DNA from: Actinostola sp. cb2023
Taxonomy: Eukaryota > Cnidaria > Anthozoa > Actiniaria > Actinostolidae
Direction of reading: 5' to 3'
Assembly (NCBI GenBank): GCA_033675265.1
Contig: JAUJYZ010000133.1
Location: 107,501-171,500 of the forward strand
DNA: 64,000 nucleotides
Part shown: piece by piece, positions 11,041-24,011 of the stretch
Layout: every line of letters starts with the position of its first letter
How positions within the stretch are numbered: position 1 is the first letter of the stretch
Position numbers and translations under genes: made by a program
The notes under the pieces: generated by a model
The model's database searches: none
The model's input: the letters and a program-made list of their open reading frames with translations, nothing else
What the model was told of the DNA's origin: nothing

Positions 11041-12962
11041 TAAGTTGGCATTGCTGGTTTGACTGGTTGTAGTTCAGATAGTTCCAGTACTGAGAACAAT
11101 AAGCAAGGACATCACTGAATTTGTTTAAGCGGAGGGAGTGTATGATAGTCAGCAAGTGAATGAGTAGTCAACGGGAGGAGCATACAATATTGCAGGCAAA
11201 CGTTTCGGGGGGGGGGGGGGGGGGAGGTAGGGGGAGCTGTATGCAACTTATCATGCAATCACATGAAAGAGAAACTTATCAACTGCACGTTTCACCAAAC
11301 GTCACATTTGGTCACGTGTGTATGCAAGTCAGAAAACTAATTATAGGCACAGTGTACCGCCGGAAGATGGCTGATTTTTACATCCGAAATATTGTAGATA
11401 CATTTCGTATGACTATGAAAAACCACGCGTGTGTGGGGGGGGGGGGGGGGGGGGGGTATTCTTGTTTTTATATTGAGCTGCTTCAGATCTACTTTCAAGG
11501 GACTTTCGAACACCGCTGACCATGAATTGCTCTCAGTATATCTTATGTTTATTTACGTGATTTTCCTCCATTGAAAACATTTTTTAAAGAAATTACCAAA
11601 ACTCACAACTAAATAAGAGTTGGGTTGCCTGTGGTGCACTCGCTCGGTTTCTAATAATCATGTTTACCTTTACTTTAGACACTAGATCTCATTTGAACAT
11701 TAGTTATAAACACACATCATTATGCACACATAATGATATGATTAAAATGTCTGCAGCCCCTCAAATGCCCAACGATTCGGCCACAAGCCGGGGGGGGGGG
11801 GGGGGGGGGGGGTACTCCCATATATATGCTATATAGGTATGTACCCCCAAATAGGGTATGGTTTTTGAACCTCCAGATCCTTAATTGCATGGGTACCATA
11901 TTTTGCTATTAGAGCATAAAAAAATATTAGTCATTTCCAAAGGAATACTATTAACTTTTTTCTTAAAATGGGTCCGGCTATATTTCACTGTGACAAATCC
12001 TTGCAAGGGGTACGAATTCCGGGAGTACCCCCCTCCCCCCGGGGCCACAAGATAGATAAACATGCTGTTAAAAAATGAAATAATTTCACAACAATTGTGC
12101 GTCACTCCGAAGACTCGGCCTCGAATGTCGAGAGGATCTGGATCGAATCTAAATGCTTCGCGTGGGGTAACGATGACTTGGAAAGGTCAGTTTACCAAGT
12201 GCCGTACTGAAGTTATTGCATGATTCTCCATCTCGTTATTGGTGAGTAAGGGATCTTCACTTTATATTCTCTAGTTAACATTAACGTAATTAAAATTGCT
12301 TATTTATTGTATTTAATATAAATATTTGAACATCTATAGTTCAGCAGAAGCTGGTTCAAAAAGAGCCCTGTATTTAATTACAAAGTATTCCACCTGGTTA
12401 CAAACTACTGATAGCTAAAAATATACAATACATGGAATACACATTAAAAATATTAGAGCCATAGATGTTTCTTAAGCCCTTTATTCAGCTTGATATGATC
12501 TTTTTCTGTGCGAAGACGGCGAGGCAGAACTAGTGAAAGTGAAAGTACAAGGATGACATGCACCGGAAATATATCACAGTAACTTGACTATAAACTGATT
12601 TACCGCCGAATATCGAGTAAAATCGTTCTAGAACACCTAGACTGAGCATGTATTTCCTTTACGTGATCTGATTGACTGTTTGACTGTAAAATCTGACTAC
12701 AGTGGTTTTCATAAACCCGTGAAAATACTCAGACATTATAGGTTTCGATTTGACTATGAATATTACGTCACGTCATATGATTATTGTAATTTATACAGTA
12801 GTAACATTGAAATATTATTATGTGTGATCATCCACTCTTTCCGTATCCTTAAAATTATTACTAAAAGGAAACGCGTTTAATCGAATTCCAAATTGAAAGA
12901 ATTCTACTGTATTTGACTTTCTTTGAATTTTTAAAACATGGCAATTTGTAAATTAACTTGTA
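11041..12962. other. upstream region of tandem unit 2, first part (no gene seen)
   Basis: Aligns with 1110-3560 and 23590-25740. It carries poly-G tracts at 11207-11224, 11435-11456 and 11790-11812. The last has a counterpart in unit 3 (24347-24369). No exon recognised. Confidence 0.55.
11435..11812. repeat. two poly-G tracts (22 G and 23 G)
   Basis: G runs at 11435-11456 and 11790-11812. The matching positions in unit 3 have 30 G (23981-24010) and 23 G after an interrupting A (24347-24369), showing length change between duplicates. Confidence 0.7.
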
Positions 12963-14205
12963 TACTAGTCGTTTCTGGTAGAAAGTGTAGTGCTGCGAGT
13001 TGTGCACTGCCGTACATGTAGCTTTCAATGCATACATGTGGCTGTCCCTTGTCAGCAAGGCACATTTGTGGTAAAATAAAATAATAAAATGCAGTATAAT
13101 AATAATAATAACTTTATTACGTAGTGTCATGTGTTCTAACTTACAAGAAACTAATTAGAGACACCTATCTATACCCACTAAAATCCCCTCCCCCTCCCAT
13201 ATCTCTACTGATTCTCATTTCCACCCTTGTCCCCATTGTTCCCATCCCACATCTCCATTGATTCTCATTCCTGTCCCGGTCACATTGTCCCCTTCCATGT
13301 CTCTATTTATTCTCATTCCCACCCGAGTTTCTATATACACCAATAAATGGTGTATGGTGTTGCTTTTAAAATACAAATACTAACACTATAATAATCTGGT
13401 CATAGACAGACAGCTATAGACATGTACAAGCACTAAAAGCATGCAATACTTTGCACTATTTATCATATGTTGCACGCTTTTAATAGTTTGTACTCTACTG
13501 ATATGCAGTAATTAATACAAATATGGATTCAATGAAATAGAGAATTGTGTTTGGTGTATATTATATACAATGTTACTGGCCAGATATCAGGAAAGATGTC
13601 GAAGCCTCATAGCACACTTGTAGAAGATAAAAGTACATCAGGATGGATCGTATAATTTGATTCAGTAGTTGCTTCCATGCCAATGGCATGGGCCGGATTG
13701 GTTTGACGAAGACCAACAAACTCGATCAGGTACATAGGTCAGCGACAGCGTCTCTGTATCTGTGTCTTTCAAAAGCATCTGAAAGAAGGCTGTAGAAGTA
13801 CTCCATTGTGGAACTGGATGCGACTGACACACAACAGTCAACAGCGCTGAAAACTCATAAAACAACATTGTCTTCCCCTTGAAATGTCACTAAATTGTTC
13901 ATGGCCCTGACGAATGCTTCCAACAATGAATAAAGTTGCATTTGACATCATGGATTTGTAGAAAACGAACACTTTCCTGGCTTGAATCAGCGAAAAATAA
14001 ACGATACTCCGATCCAACGAGTCGTGTTGTGAGTGTGCGCTGATCAAAAGTACCGTGGCTCACAAATCATCCAAACTCCGTGAAATGCAGTCGAGATTCT
14101 CGTTGCATCCACATAAGTGCCCAGATCCCACACGACCACACATGACACAGGAACTCCGTCAAGATTAGTTTCGCTGCTCGCTACGCTCGCAGCAATTATT
14201 ATTAT
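12963..14205. repeat. 1243-bp direct repeat, copy 1
   Basis: Positions 12963-14205 recur at 14223-15465 with a period of 1260 bp, and I see no mismatch over the compared lines. The segment starts ACTAGTCGTTTCTGG and ends with TTTCGCTGCTCGCTACGCTC followed by GCAGCAATTATT. It sits in the middle of a sequence that is continuous at 15600-15690, so it is an insertion in unit 2 (absent from units 1 and 3). Minus-strand frames of 60-90 codons exist but match nothing I know. Confidence 0.8.
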
Positions 14206-14222
14206 GTATAGTATATTATTAT

Positions 14223-15465
14223 TACTAGTCGTTTCTGGTAGAAAGTGTAGTGCTGCGAGTTGTGCACTGCCGTACATGTAGCTTTCAATGCATACATGTG
14301 GCTGTCCCTTGTCAGCAAGGCACATTTGTGGTAAAATAAAATAATAAAATGCAGTATAATAATAATAATAACTTTATTACGTAGTGTCATGTGTTCTAAC
14401 TTACAAGAAACTAATTAGAGACACCTATCTATACCCACTAAAATCCCCTCCCCCTCCCATATCTCTACTGATTCTCATTTCCACCCTTGTCCCCATTGTT
14501 CCCATCCCACATCTCCATTGATTCTCATTCCTGTCCCGGTCACATTGTCCCCTTCCATGTCTCTATTTATTCTCATTCCCACCCGAGTTTCTATATACAC
14601 CAATAAATGGTGTATGGTGTTGCTTTTAAAATACAAATACTAACACTATAATAATCTGGTCATAGACAGACAGCTATAGACATGTACAAGCACTAAAAGC
14701 ATGCAATACTTTGCACTATTTATCATATGTTGCACGCTTTTAATAGTTTGTACTCTACTGATATGCAGTAATTAATACAAATATGGATTCAATGAAATAG
14801 AGAATTGTGTTTGGTGTATATTATATACAATGTTACTGGCCAGATATCAGGAAAGATGTCGAAGCCTCATAGCACACTTGTAGAAGATAAAAGTACATCA
14901 GGATGGATCGTATAATTTGATTCAGTAGTTGCTTCCATGCCAATGGCATGGGCCGGATTGGTTTGACGAAGACCAACAAACTCGATCAGGTACATAGGTC
15001 AGCGACAGCGTCTCTGTATCTGTGTCTTTCAAAAGCATCTGAAAGAAGGCTGTAGAAGTACTCCATTGTGGAACTGGATGCGACTGACACACAACAGTCA
15101 ACAGCGCTGAAAACTCATAAAACAACATTGTCTTCCCCTTGAAATGTCACTAAATTGTTCATGGCCCTGACGAATGCTTCCAACAATGAATAAAGTTGCA
15201 TTTGACATCATGGATTTGTAGAAAACGAACACTTTCCTGGCTTGAATCAGCGAAAAATAAACGATACTCCGATCCAACGAGTCGTGTTGTGAGTGTGCGC
15301 TGATCAAAAGTACCGTGGCTCACAAATCATCCAAACTCCGTGAAATGCAGTCGAGATTCTCGTTGCATCCACATAAGTGCCCAGATCCCACACGACCACA
15401 CATGACACAGGAACTCCGTCAAGATTAGTTTCGCTGCTCGCTACGCTCGCAGCAATTATTATTAT
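14223..15465. repeat. 1243-bp direct repeat, copy 2
   Basis: Second copy of 12963-14205, separated from it by 17 bp of AT-rich sequence. Apparent identity over 1.2 kb means either a very recent duplication or an assembly duplication. Confidence 0.8.
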
Positions 15466-15895
15466 TATTATTATTAAGACATCATTCTAAATAAATAGCG
15501 TGACACGAAGTCGTTCAAAATTAATCAGTCAATAGTATAGCGTGACACTTCCTCTTTGATTCTTGGAAGAAAAGGAAGCGCATTCAATCGAATTCCAAAT
15601 TCAAAGAATTCTACTGTATTTGACTTTCTTTGAATTTTTAAAACATGGCAATTTGTAAATTAACTTGTATATTATTATTATGTATAGTATATTATTATTA
15701 TTATTATTATTATTAAGACGTCATTCTAAATAAATAGCGTGACACGAAGTCGTTCAAAATTAATCAGTTAATAGTATAGCGTGACACTTCCTCTTTGATT
15801 CTTGGAAGAAAAGGAAGCGCATTTAATCGAATTCCAAATTCGAAGAATTCTATTTCACTTTTCTTTGAATTTAAAATGCGAATTTTTAAATTAAC
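15466..15895. repeat. two copies of a ~240-bp block with ATT microsatellites
   Basis: The block starting AAGACATCATTCTAAATAAA (15476) recurs at 15716 (AAGACGTCATTCTAAATAAA), each preceded by an ATT run. It is the same sequence seen once near 3460-3600 and 26840-26980, so unit 2 has duplicated it locally. Confidence 0.6.
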
Positions 15896-15899
15896 TTAA

Positions 15900-16338
15900 A
15901 GGGGAACTGAAGACAAAATTTTATTTATTAGCGTTTGTAAATCTTTCTTAGAATATCAACATAATTTACGTTCAATATGGAATATCATCCGCCATTTTGC
16001 CGTTTTACCGTCGGCTCAGTTCTTTTTGTTTGTGACGTCGTTTTAGGGGAATATTAAAATCCGTTCACAACATTCTCTCGGGTACAAGAAAATACAATGC
16101 ACTTTTAATTACTCTGTATTGTGAGTGCACTTTCCCTTGGGATAGATGACGTATATTAAGGGGAATAATTACTGAAGTGAGCCGCGATCATTTCAGCGGT
16201 AATCTAAGTCTTTTTACAATTCAAACTCAAGTTTCTTCTCCATAAAAATAAAAACAATTGAAAATTATTTCAGAAAATGAATGTCAACAGCATTCTCTTT
16301 GTTTTTATGGAAATATAAATGTAGGCTTCAGTTCTCCT
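15900..16338. mobile_element. 439-bp TTAA-flanked MITE, copy 3 (inverted)
   Basis: Starts AGGGGAACTGAAGAC after TTAA (15896-15899) and ends GGCTTCAGTTCTCCT before TTAA (16339-16342). Reverse-complement relative of 10106-10587. Only unit 2 has it at this place. Confidence 0.75.
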
Positions 16339-16346
16339 TTAAGCCA

Positions 16347-16726
16347 CGTTCCGCGTAAGAACGATAGCAAAAGACAATAGACTGCGGCATTGAGCTCGCC
16401 TCACACACGATTTTGCTTGCCGGAATATGTGTAACATGCTGTCTCAGATACCATGCAACTATCAAAGTTACAAGGACAAAATAGAGGAAAATTCACAAAT
16501 TTGAGAACTTTCCTCACACACAATTTTCTTTAAAATCAAACCAAGATTAGTTTGATTAAAAGTGAATTAAATTCTCAAAAGCTATCTAATTTAAATGTAT
16601 TCCTTGGTTGGGTTTCTATTGAATTTATGAGTATGAACCATGCAATGAAATTGCAAGAAAGAAGAATGGAAAATTAACACCTTTTACATTCCTATGCCGT
16701 TCATGCTATCGTTCTTACACGGAACG
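16347..16726. mobile_element. 380-bp TIR element adjoining the TTAA MITE
   Basis: Inverted ends of 23 bp: CGTTCCGCGTAAGAACGATA at 16347 and its complement at 16704-16726, with one mismatch. Found only in unit 2. No coding capacity. The target duplication is unclear because it abuts the neighbouring element. Confidence 0.65.
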
Positions 16727-17116
16727 CTACTTAATTATAACTAACAACTGAAGTCATTCTAAATTAATCTTCGATTATTGGAAGAAAGCAAAACGCGTAT
16801 CATTTGAAACTCGAAAAATATATAACACAAAAAATACGACTAACAATGTGTTAGTACCACAGGTAGCCCATCAAACAAAAATACATGCGCAGAAGCGATG
16901 CGCACGAATGAACGACTCACAGTACATGTTGTTATCTCTCTTCAGCCAACACCAGTCATGAAATGATCACGTGATTTCATAGCAATCGATTGGACCTCTT
17001 CCTGATGATATCTTCGTCCAAATCAGACTCTGGTACTCAACCATTAACTAAGACAGAGGTACAGATATCAAATTTATATGAATCTATAACACCATATATG
17101 GCACATATAAAGTGAG

Positions 17117-17440
17117 TGACGACATGATTGATACAACAAATTACATTGTATTGCGTCAATGAAATTCGTCACGTGATTTGTAGTGAATAGGAGCAAGTGT
17201 GACGACATGATTGATACAACAAATTACATTGTATTGCGTCAATGAAATTCGTCACGTGATTTGTAGTGAATAGGAGCAAGTGTGACGACATGATTGATAC
17301 AACAAATTACATTGTATTGCGTCAATGAAATTCGTCACGTGATTTGTAGTGAATAGGAGCAAGTGTGACGACATGATTGATACAACAAATTATATTGTAT
17401 TGCGTCAATGAAATTCGTCACGTGATTTGTAGTGAGTTGG
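17117..17440 (+). promoter_or_regulatory. four tandem 83-bp E-box repeats in the promoter of copy B
   Basis: Units start at 17117, 17200, 17283 and 17366, each with TGACGACATGATTGATAC and a CACGTG E-box (17170, 17253, 17336, 17419). Copies A and C have this block once. A further CACGTG at 17460 and a TTTCTCTCTAG acceptor ending at 17523 follow. The amplification multiplies a conserved candidate bHLH-ZIP site just upstream of the gene. Confidence 0.75.
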
Positions 17441-17558
17441 TGCCAATCCCTTTTCAGACCACGTGAAATCTCAACTCACGTTATAATTGCTGTAAAAGTG
17501 TTTGTTCGTCTGTTTCTCTCTAGATAAAAATAGACAACACACGACAAACGTGAGAAGA

Positions 17559-20500
17559 ATGGAAACTAATGATACAACAACTGAGAGGGAGGAGTCCTTG
17601 GTAGTGAAAGATACGCGCAACTCAATAATTCGATGTGATGATGCTGTTGTGTATGGAAAGAAGTGTGTTGACATCGCCAGAGAAAACAGTGACAAACAAG
17701 CCGAGAAGGTTGCTTATCTAACGTTGATAGCTGCTTTCATCTCACTGAATCAACACGATGATGTTGTTGTGTATGGCAAAAAATGCCTTGAACTAGCCAA
17801 GGAAACTGGCGACAATGAGACTGAGGAAATTGCACATTTAGCGATGGCTGAAGCCTGCATTTTATTGAATCGATACAATGATGCTATATCGTATTGCGAG
17901 AAATGTCTTGTCATCGCCCAGTCAATATGTGACAGAGAGGTTGAAATGGAAGCATATTTGAAGCTAGAGAAGGCGTATGCTTCAACGAATCAACACCAGT
18001 TAGCAATTCTGTATGGTAACAAATGCATTGACATCTCTAAGGAAACTGGTGACAAAGATGTCGAGATGAAGGCCTGTGTGATAGTAGGGAATGCATACAG
18101 ATCACTGAATCAATACGATGATGCTATTTCATATTGTAGCAAATCCATTGAGATAGCCAAGGAGACTGGAGACAAACAGGCAGAATTGCAGGCATATTTA
18201 GTGCTGGGACTTGCGTCATGCAATGATATCGATGCTGAGAAAACACGAAATGACATGAACTCTAATTTAGATATGATGCGTTTGTGCACAACAGTGCATC
18301 AGTACGAACCTGCAATACTTTCTGGTAAGAAATGTTTGGACATCGCAAAGACCATCAAAGACAAAAAGGCAGAGATGGATGCATGTCTAGGAGTCGGTGA
18401 AGCTTTGTTCTTTCTTAGTCAGCATGACGAAGCTATAGCTTACGTAGAGAGAGCAGTTGTCATTGCAAAGGAAACTGGTAGCAGACTAGGTGAGCTGAAA
18501 GCATACAATCTATTGGCTGCATCGTATGTTTTCCTCAAACAATACGACAAGCTCATAAGCGTCACAACAATGGCCATTGATATCGCTGAAGAAACTGGCG
18601 ACAAACAGGCTGAAACGGAGGCTTGTTTGGCAGTTGGATCTGCTCATAAGGCACTGAATCAATACGATGATGCTATTGTGTATAGTAAGAGATGCGTTAA
18701 GATAGCCAAGGAAATTGAGGACACTGAAAGTGAGATGCGTGCATGTTCAGTTTTGTTGAATTCATTCTTCACACTGAATCAATACGATGATGCTATTGTA
18801 TATAGCAAGAGATGTCTAACGATAGCCGAGGAAACTGGTGACAAAAAGGAAGAGTTAAAGGCTTGTTTAATATTGCAGAATATATATCACTCACTGCAAC
18901 AATACGATGATGCTATTGTGTATGGCAAGAGATGTCTGACGATAGCCGAGCAAACTGGTGACAAACAGAAAGAGTTAAAGGCTTGTTTATTGTTGCAGGA
19001 TACATATTACTCTCTGCAACAATACGATGATGCTATTGTGTATAGAAAGAGATGTCTAACGATAGCCGAGCAAACTGGTGACAAACAGGCAGAGATAAAG
19101 AATTTAATGATGTTGCAGCATATGTATTACTCACTGAATCAATACGAGAATGCTATTGTGTATAGCAAGAGATGTCTAATGACAGTCAAGGAAACTGGTG
19201 ACAAACAGCTAGAGGTAATGGCCTGTTTAATATTGCAGAATATGTATTACTCACTGAATCAATACAAGAATGCCATTGTGTATAACAAACAATTAATTGA
19301 AGTCGCTATTGAAACTGGAGACCAAACAGCAGAGATGAACGCGTATCTACGTGGAGGAGACGTTCTTAACTTGCTAAACCAATACAATGATGCCGTTGTG
19401 TATTTCAAGAAATGTCTGGACATTGCTACGACCATCAGAGACAAAAAGACAGAGATGGATGCATGTCTAGGAGCCGGTGAAGCTTTGGTCCTTCTTGATC
19501 AACATGGCGATGCTAGAGATTACATCGAGAAAGCAGTTCTCCTCGAAAAGGAAACTGGTAACATACAATCTGAGATGAAGCTGAGATATTTGAAATTGGC
19601 TGAGGCCTACTTCTCTCTTAACCAATACGATGATGTCATTTTTTACAGTCAAAAATGTATCGCCATCGCCGCCACCACAGCCGATAAGAAGACAGAAGGA
19701 TCAGCATGTTTAAAATTGGGTAGAGCACTATTCAACCTCAAACAGTACGATGATGCTATACATAACCTCAATAGAAGTCTTGCCATCGCAGAGGAAACTC
19801 ACAACAAACATGCGGAAATGGAGGCTTGTTCGGCACTTGGAATGACGTATGCCTCACTGAAACAATTCGACCATGCTATTGTATTTCACCAGAAGTGCCT
19901 TGAGATCTCCAAGGTAACCGGTGACGAAACCCGTGAGGTGACAATGCATTTGTTGATTCTGCATTATCATGTTCGACTTCACAAGATCGATGGTGTTTTT
20001 CGTTGGTCAGCGGCATCAATGAGGATGAAGGAAAAATTGGATATTTTCGACCTTGTATGGATCGAACACAACTGGGACTTTAGACGTTCTGCCAGTGCGA
20101 GGGATTGGTATGATCACATTTCAACTTTTGAAGCCGAAGTGGCACAAGCTGAAAAGGACCAAGATAATATTCGTAGACTAGTTGCCCTACGACTGCTTTC
20201 TGTTCGCCACGAACTCGACAAGCAATATGACAAGGCCACTGAGTGTCTTACACAGATCCTAGATATAGATCTCGAGCAATTTCAATCGCTCAAAAACGCC
20301 TGTTGTCATCAGGAAATTGCACGGTACTACGAATTACAAAGCAACATAAATAAAGCAATTGAACATTATGAACTTGCATTGCCTTACACGGAGAAATGCA
20401 TTTCTAAGTACTTCCCATTCCTTTGCCTCAAATCTCTTGGTACCTTGTATTTCCAGCAAAGAGAGTTGGACAAGGCAATACGCATGCTTGAACAATGTGT

Positions 20501-21984
20501 TACCTGTGCAGATCTCTATCTTAAACAACTCAGCCACGACAAAGGAATAATGCCGTTTCCTGACGATCACAAGATGGACATATTTCATGCTATGGTCAGT
20601 TGCCATAAAATGCTGTCAGAAGCTCTTATCCAAACTGGGAATCACAAAGAAGCGTTATTGAGACTGGAGCATTGTCGTGGACGAATCCTTATGGAGCGTC
20701 TTATTGTAAAGTCAGGAATGGAGCTCGATCACGATCACGCTACTTCTGAAATATCCAACTTACACCTTGCCGACATTGAGTCACTTGTCTCTGTCAACAA
20801 ATACAGCATTGTGTTCTATTTCGTTGGTAGTAAAAGTTTGCACACATTCTTTGCTGAAGACGAAAAGGAAATGCAGCTTTCTACTCAAAATCTTGAAAAT
20901 TGCGAGGAAAACCATCCAGTTGCTTGTAGAACAGTCATATCATGACATGAAGGTCTCTCGTGAGGTCAACTGTGAGAACAGATGTCTGGATAGTATGCTA
21001 GACGAGACAGTAACCCAAGATGATGACGATGTGAAAGAGATGCAGCAACATCATTCACGTAGAGTCAATTCCAGAGGAAATCCACCAGGATCTGAAGGTA
21101 GGGTTGAAAGCAATGTGGAAAGTACCTTGGAAGCCTTGTATCAGAAACTGATGGGAAATGTATCGATAGAAAAAGAAGAGATTGTCATCATTCCTGATGG
21201 TCCTTTATACAAAGTACCATTTGCTGCCCTACGGAACCCAGACACGGGACGCTATTTGTCTGAAACCAAACGCATTAGGATTGCACCCTCCCTAAGGACT
21301 TTGCAACTTCTTGAGAACTGTGCAAACGACTCGTACAAGGGTGCATTGATCATTGGAAATCCACTTGTTGGTAGAGTAATGCTCCAAGATAAAGAGATAG
21401 ATATATCTTCGTTGCCAAATGCTGAAGCTGAAGCGATAGCAATCGCTTATCGTCTGGGTGTTGGTTGTTTAACAAGAGACCAAGCAACCAAGCCTGCCGT
21501 CCTGAAGAAACTGCGAGAAGGAGTGTCCATTATTCACATAGCTGCGCATGCATTTTTTAGAAACATCGACCATCGTGCTTGCTCCCTCTCCTGAAGTAAG
21601 ATCCAAAAGAGTTCCAGTGGAAGTAGATTACATGCTGACCATGGAAGACGTCCAGAAGGCTCAAGTGCGTGCTCAGTTGGTCGTGCTAAGCTGCTGCAAC
21701 AGTGGTCGTGGTAAAATCCGAGCAGAAGGAGTAGTTGGCATGTGTCGTGCCTTTCTAGCATCAGGAGCTCGTGCAGTGGTAGCGTCTCTGTGGAGCATCG
21801 ATGATGACGCGACTTTAGAGTTCATGATCTGGTTCTACCTTAATTTGAAAAAGGGTTACAGCGTGAGTACGAGTTTACAAATGACAATGACAGATCAGTC
21901 AAAACAGAGTGGAAAATACAGCGATCCCCGGTACTGGGCTTCTTTTTCTTGATGGGTGATGACGTCACAATCAAGTTCAAATAG
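17559..21984 (+). pseudogene. TPR-CHAT protein, copy B, with three single-base frameshifts
   Basis: Starts at ATG 17559. About 19 TPRs of 40 residues, irregular TPRs, linker and CHAT domain occur in the same order as in copies A and C. The frame is open for 1128 codons to 20945. Compared with both sisters it has one extra A in the run 20908-20911, one extra base at about 21550 (CATGCATTTTTT against CATGGTTTTTT, directly after the His codon of the HIAAHG motif) and one T missing at about 21942. The region homologous to the normal stop is TAG 21982-21984. Everything between the breaks is uninterrupted and highly similar to the sisters, and two of the three changes are in homopolymers. It is therefore either a very young pseudogene or a functional gene with consensus errors. 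Confidence 0.82.
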
Positions 21985-22357
21985 ACTGAAGAACACTATA
22001 ATTGTTCCCAATGTATATATTCAGTAATACCAACTATCAGTTATTGTAGATTGAATAGACTAAAGAACACGTTAATTATGGCTTATGCTACCAATGGATA
22101 TATTCAGTAATACCAACTATCAGTTATTGTAGATTGAATAGACTAAAGAACACGTTAATTATGGCTTATGCTACCAATGGATATATTCAGTAATACCAAC
22201 TATCAGTTATTGTAGATTGAATAGACTAAAGAACACGTTAATCATGGCTTATGCTACCAATGGATATATTCAGTAATACCAACTGTCAGTTATTGTAGAT
22301 TGAATAGACTAAAGAACACGTTAATTATGGCTTATGCTACCAATGGATATATATATA
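21985..22357. repeat. 83-bp tandem array downstream of copy B (about 4.5 units)
   Basis: Same unit and same register as the arrays after copies A and C, starting at the stop codon. The shortest of the three arrays. Confidence 0.9.
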
Positions 22358-22589
22358 TAAATCAGTGGATGATCTGTTTTTGGCAGTTCTTCATATTTTA
22401 GTACTTGTGACCATATACTTCCCAGGGGGGGGGGGGGGGGGTACTTGGTCTGGGTTCTCATAGGGGTGTCCCCGGCGCTGGAATCGGCCCTGAACCCTGG
22501 CATGCATGGCCCTATCCAAAAGACACCGATATTTTGAAAATTCATACCCTGTTCAAGACAGCCGATCGACATAAAGTGGACAAGTTTAA

Positions 22590-23040
22590 AGGAGAACTGA
22601 AGCCTAAATTTATCTTTCCATAAAAACAAAGAGAATGTTGTGTACATTCATTTTCTGAAATGATTTCCAATTGTTTTTATTTTTATGGAGAAGAAACTTG
22701 AGTTTTAGTTGTAAAAAGACACTTCAGTAATTATTCCCCATGTCTGACGTCACCTATCCCAAGGGAAAGTGCAGTCACAATATAGAGTAATTGTAAGTAC
22801 ATTGTATTTTCTTGTACCAGAGAGAATGTTGTGAACGAATTTTAATATTCCCCATAAACGACGTCGCAAACAAAAAGATCTGAGCCGACGGTAAAACGGC
22901 AAAATGGCGGATGATATTCCATATCGAACGTAAATTATGTTGATATCTAATAAAGATTTGCAAAAATTAATACTCAAGTAATACTAATATAAGACATATC
23001 TAACTTTTTTGAGAAATTGAATTTTGCCTTCAGTTCCCCT
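22590..23040. mobile_element. 451-bp TTAA-flanked MITE, copy 2
   Basis: Orthologous (segmentally duplicated) counterpart of 10106-10587, with TTAA at 22586-22589 and 23041-23044 and a small internal deletion near 22723. Confidence 0.75.
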
Positions 23041-23081
23041 TTAAGACTCGAAGGAAATTACTGTATATACACAGCACAGCG

Positions 23082-23178
23082 TCGGGGGGGGGGGGGGGGG
23101 GGGGGTTTGAGAAATTGAATTTTGCCTTCAGTTCCCCTTTAAGACTCGAAGGAAATTACTGTATATACACAGCACAGC

Positions 23179-23206
<28 letters not shown>
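23082..23206. repeat. local duplication bounded by poly-G runs of 24 and 28
   Basis: G runs at 23082-23105 and 23179-23206 enclose a second copy of the preceding ~75 bp. Unit 1 has a single copy and no long G run here (10618-10650), so the duplication and G expansion arose together, as expected from template slippage at the G tract. Confidence 0.7.
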
Positions 23207-23209
<3 letters not shown>

Positions 23210-23980
23210 AGGGGGCAGTTGCCCTCTAGCACTGAAGGCGAAAAAGATATCAAAAAGTATACTTAGAACTGTACTTTTTTTTTTTGCTGTTATATACGTA
23301 CTGGCCCCCTTGAATTTTGTATTATGCACGGCCCTGGGACAGTTATTGACAACTTAGTACTGTTATAGTTAGTAGTAATTCTGTATACAGTAAGGCGCAT
23401 TTTTTTTGAAAAATCAAAATTTAATACCCTATCTAAGACTCTAAAAAGTGAAATTACGATCCTTAAAGGTGATTGTGAAATACCCTATCTATGACTGACC
23501 AAAACTACTGACCCATCCAGCGGCACATACCCGTACAGCAAATATATGAGAGTAAAGGGCATGACTCAAACGCTAACAACGTAGAAGTCTAAATTTTAAG
23601 TTGGCATTGCTGGTTTGACTGGTTGTAGTTCAGATAGTTCCAGTACTGAGAACAATAAGCAAGGACATCACTGAATTTGTTTAAGCGGAGGGAGTGTATG
23701 ATAGTCAGCAAGTGAATGAGTAGTCAACGGGAGGAGCATACAATATTGCAGGCAAACGTTTCGGGGGGTGGGGTGGGGAGGTTGGACTGCATGCAACTTA
23801 TCATGCAATCACACGAAAGAGAAACTTATCAACTGCACGTTTCACCAAGCGTCACATTTGGTCACGTGTATGCAAGTCAGAAAACTAATTATAGGCACAG
23901 TGTACCGCCGGAAGATGGCTGATTTTTACATCCGAAATATTGTAGATACATTTCGTATGACTATGAAAAACCACGCGTGT

Positions 23981-24010
<30 letters not shown>
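23981..24010. repeat. 30-base uninterrupted poly-G tract
   Basis: Longest G homopolymer of the window. The sister position in unit 2 has 22 G (11435-11456) in the same flanking sequence. Potential quadruplex former on the plus strand. Confidence 0.8.

Positions 24011-24011
<1 letters not shown>

Larger units (their letters stand above)
22358..23590. other. downstream region of unit 2 (no gene seen)
   Basis: Homologous to 9894-11040. It holds a 17-G run (22425-22441), the TTAA MITE and a dispersed repeat (23207-23335). A ~75-bp block (23009-23082) is repeated at 23107-23178, each copy ending in a poly-G run (24 G and 28 G). Confidence 0.6.

Noticed and set aside
13662..15307. Minus-strand frames inside the 1243-bp repeats
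   Set aside because: Each is under 95 codons and unknown; their double occurrence only reflects the duplication.
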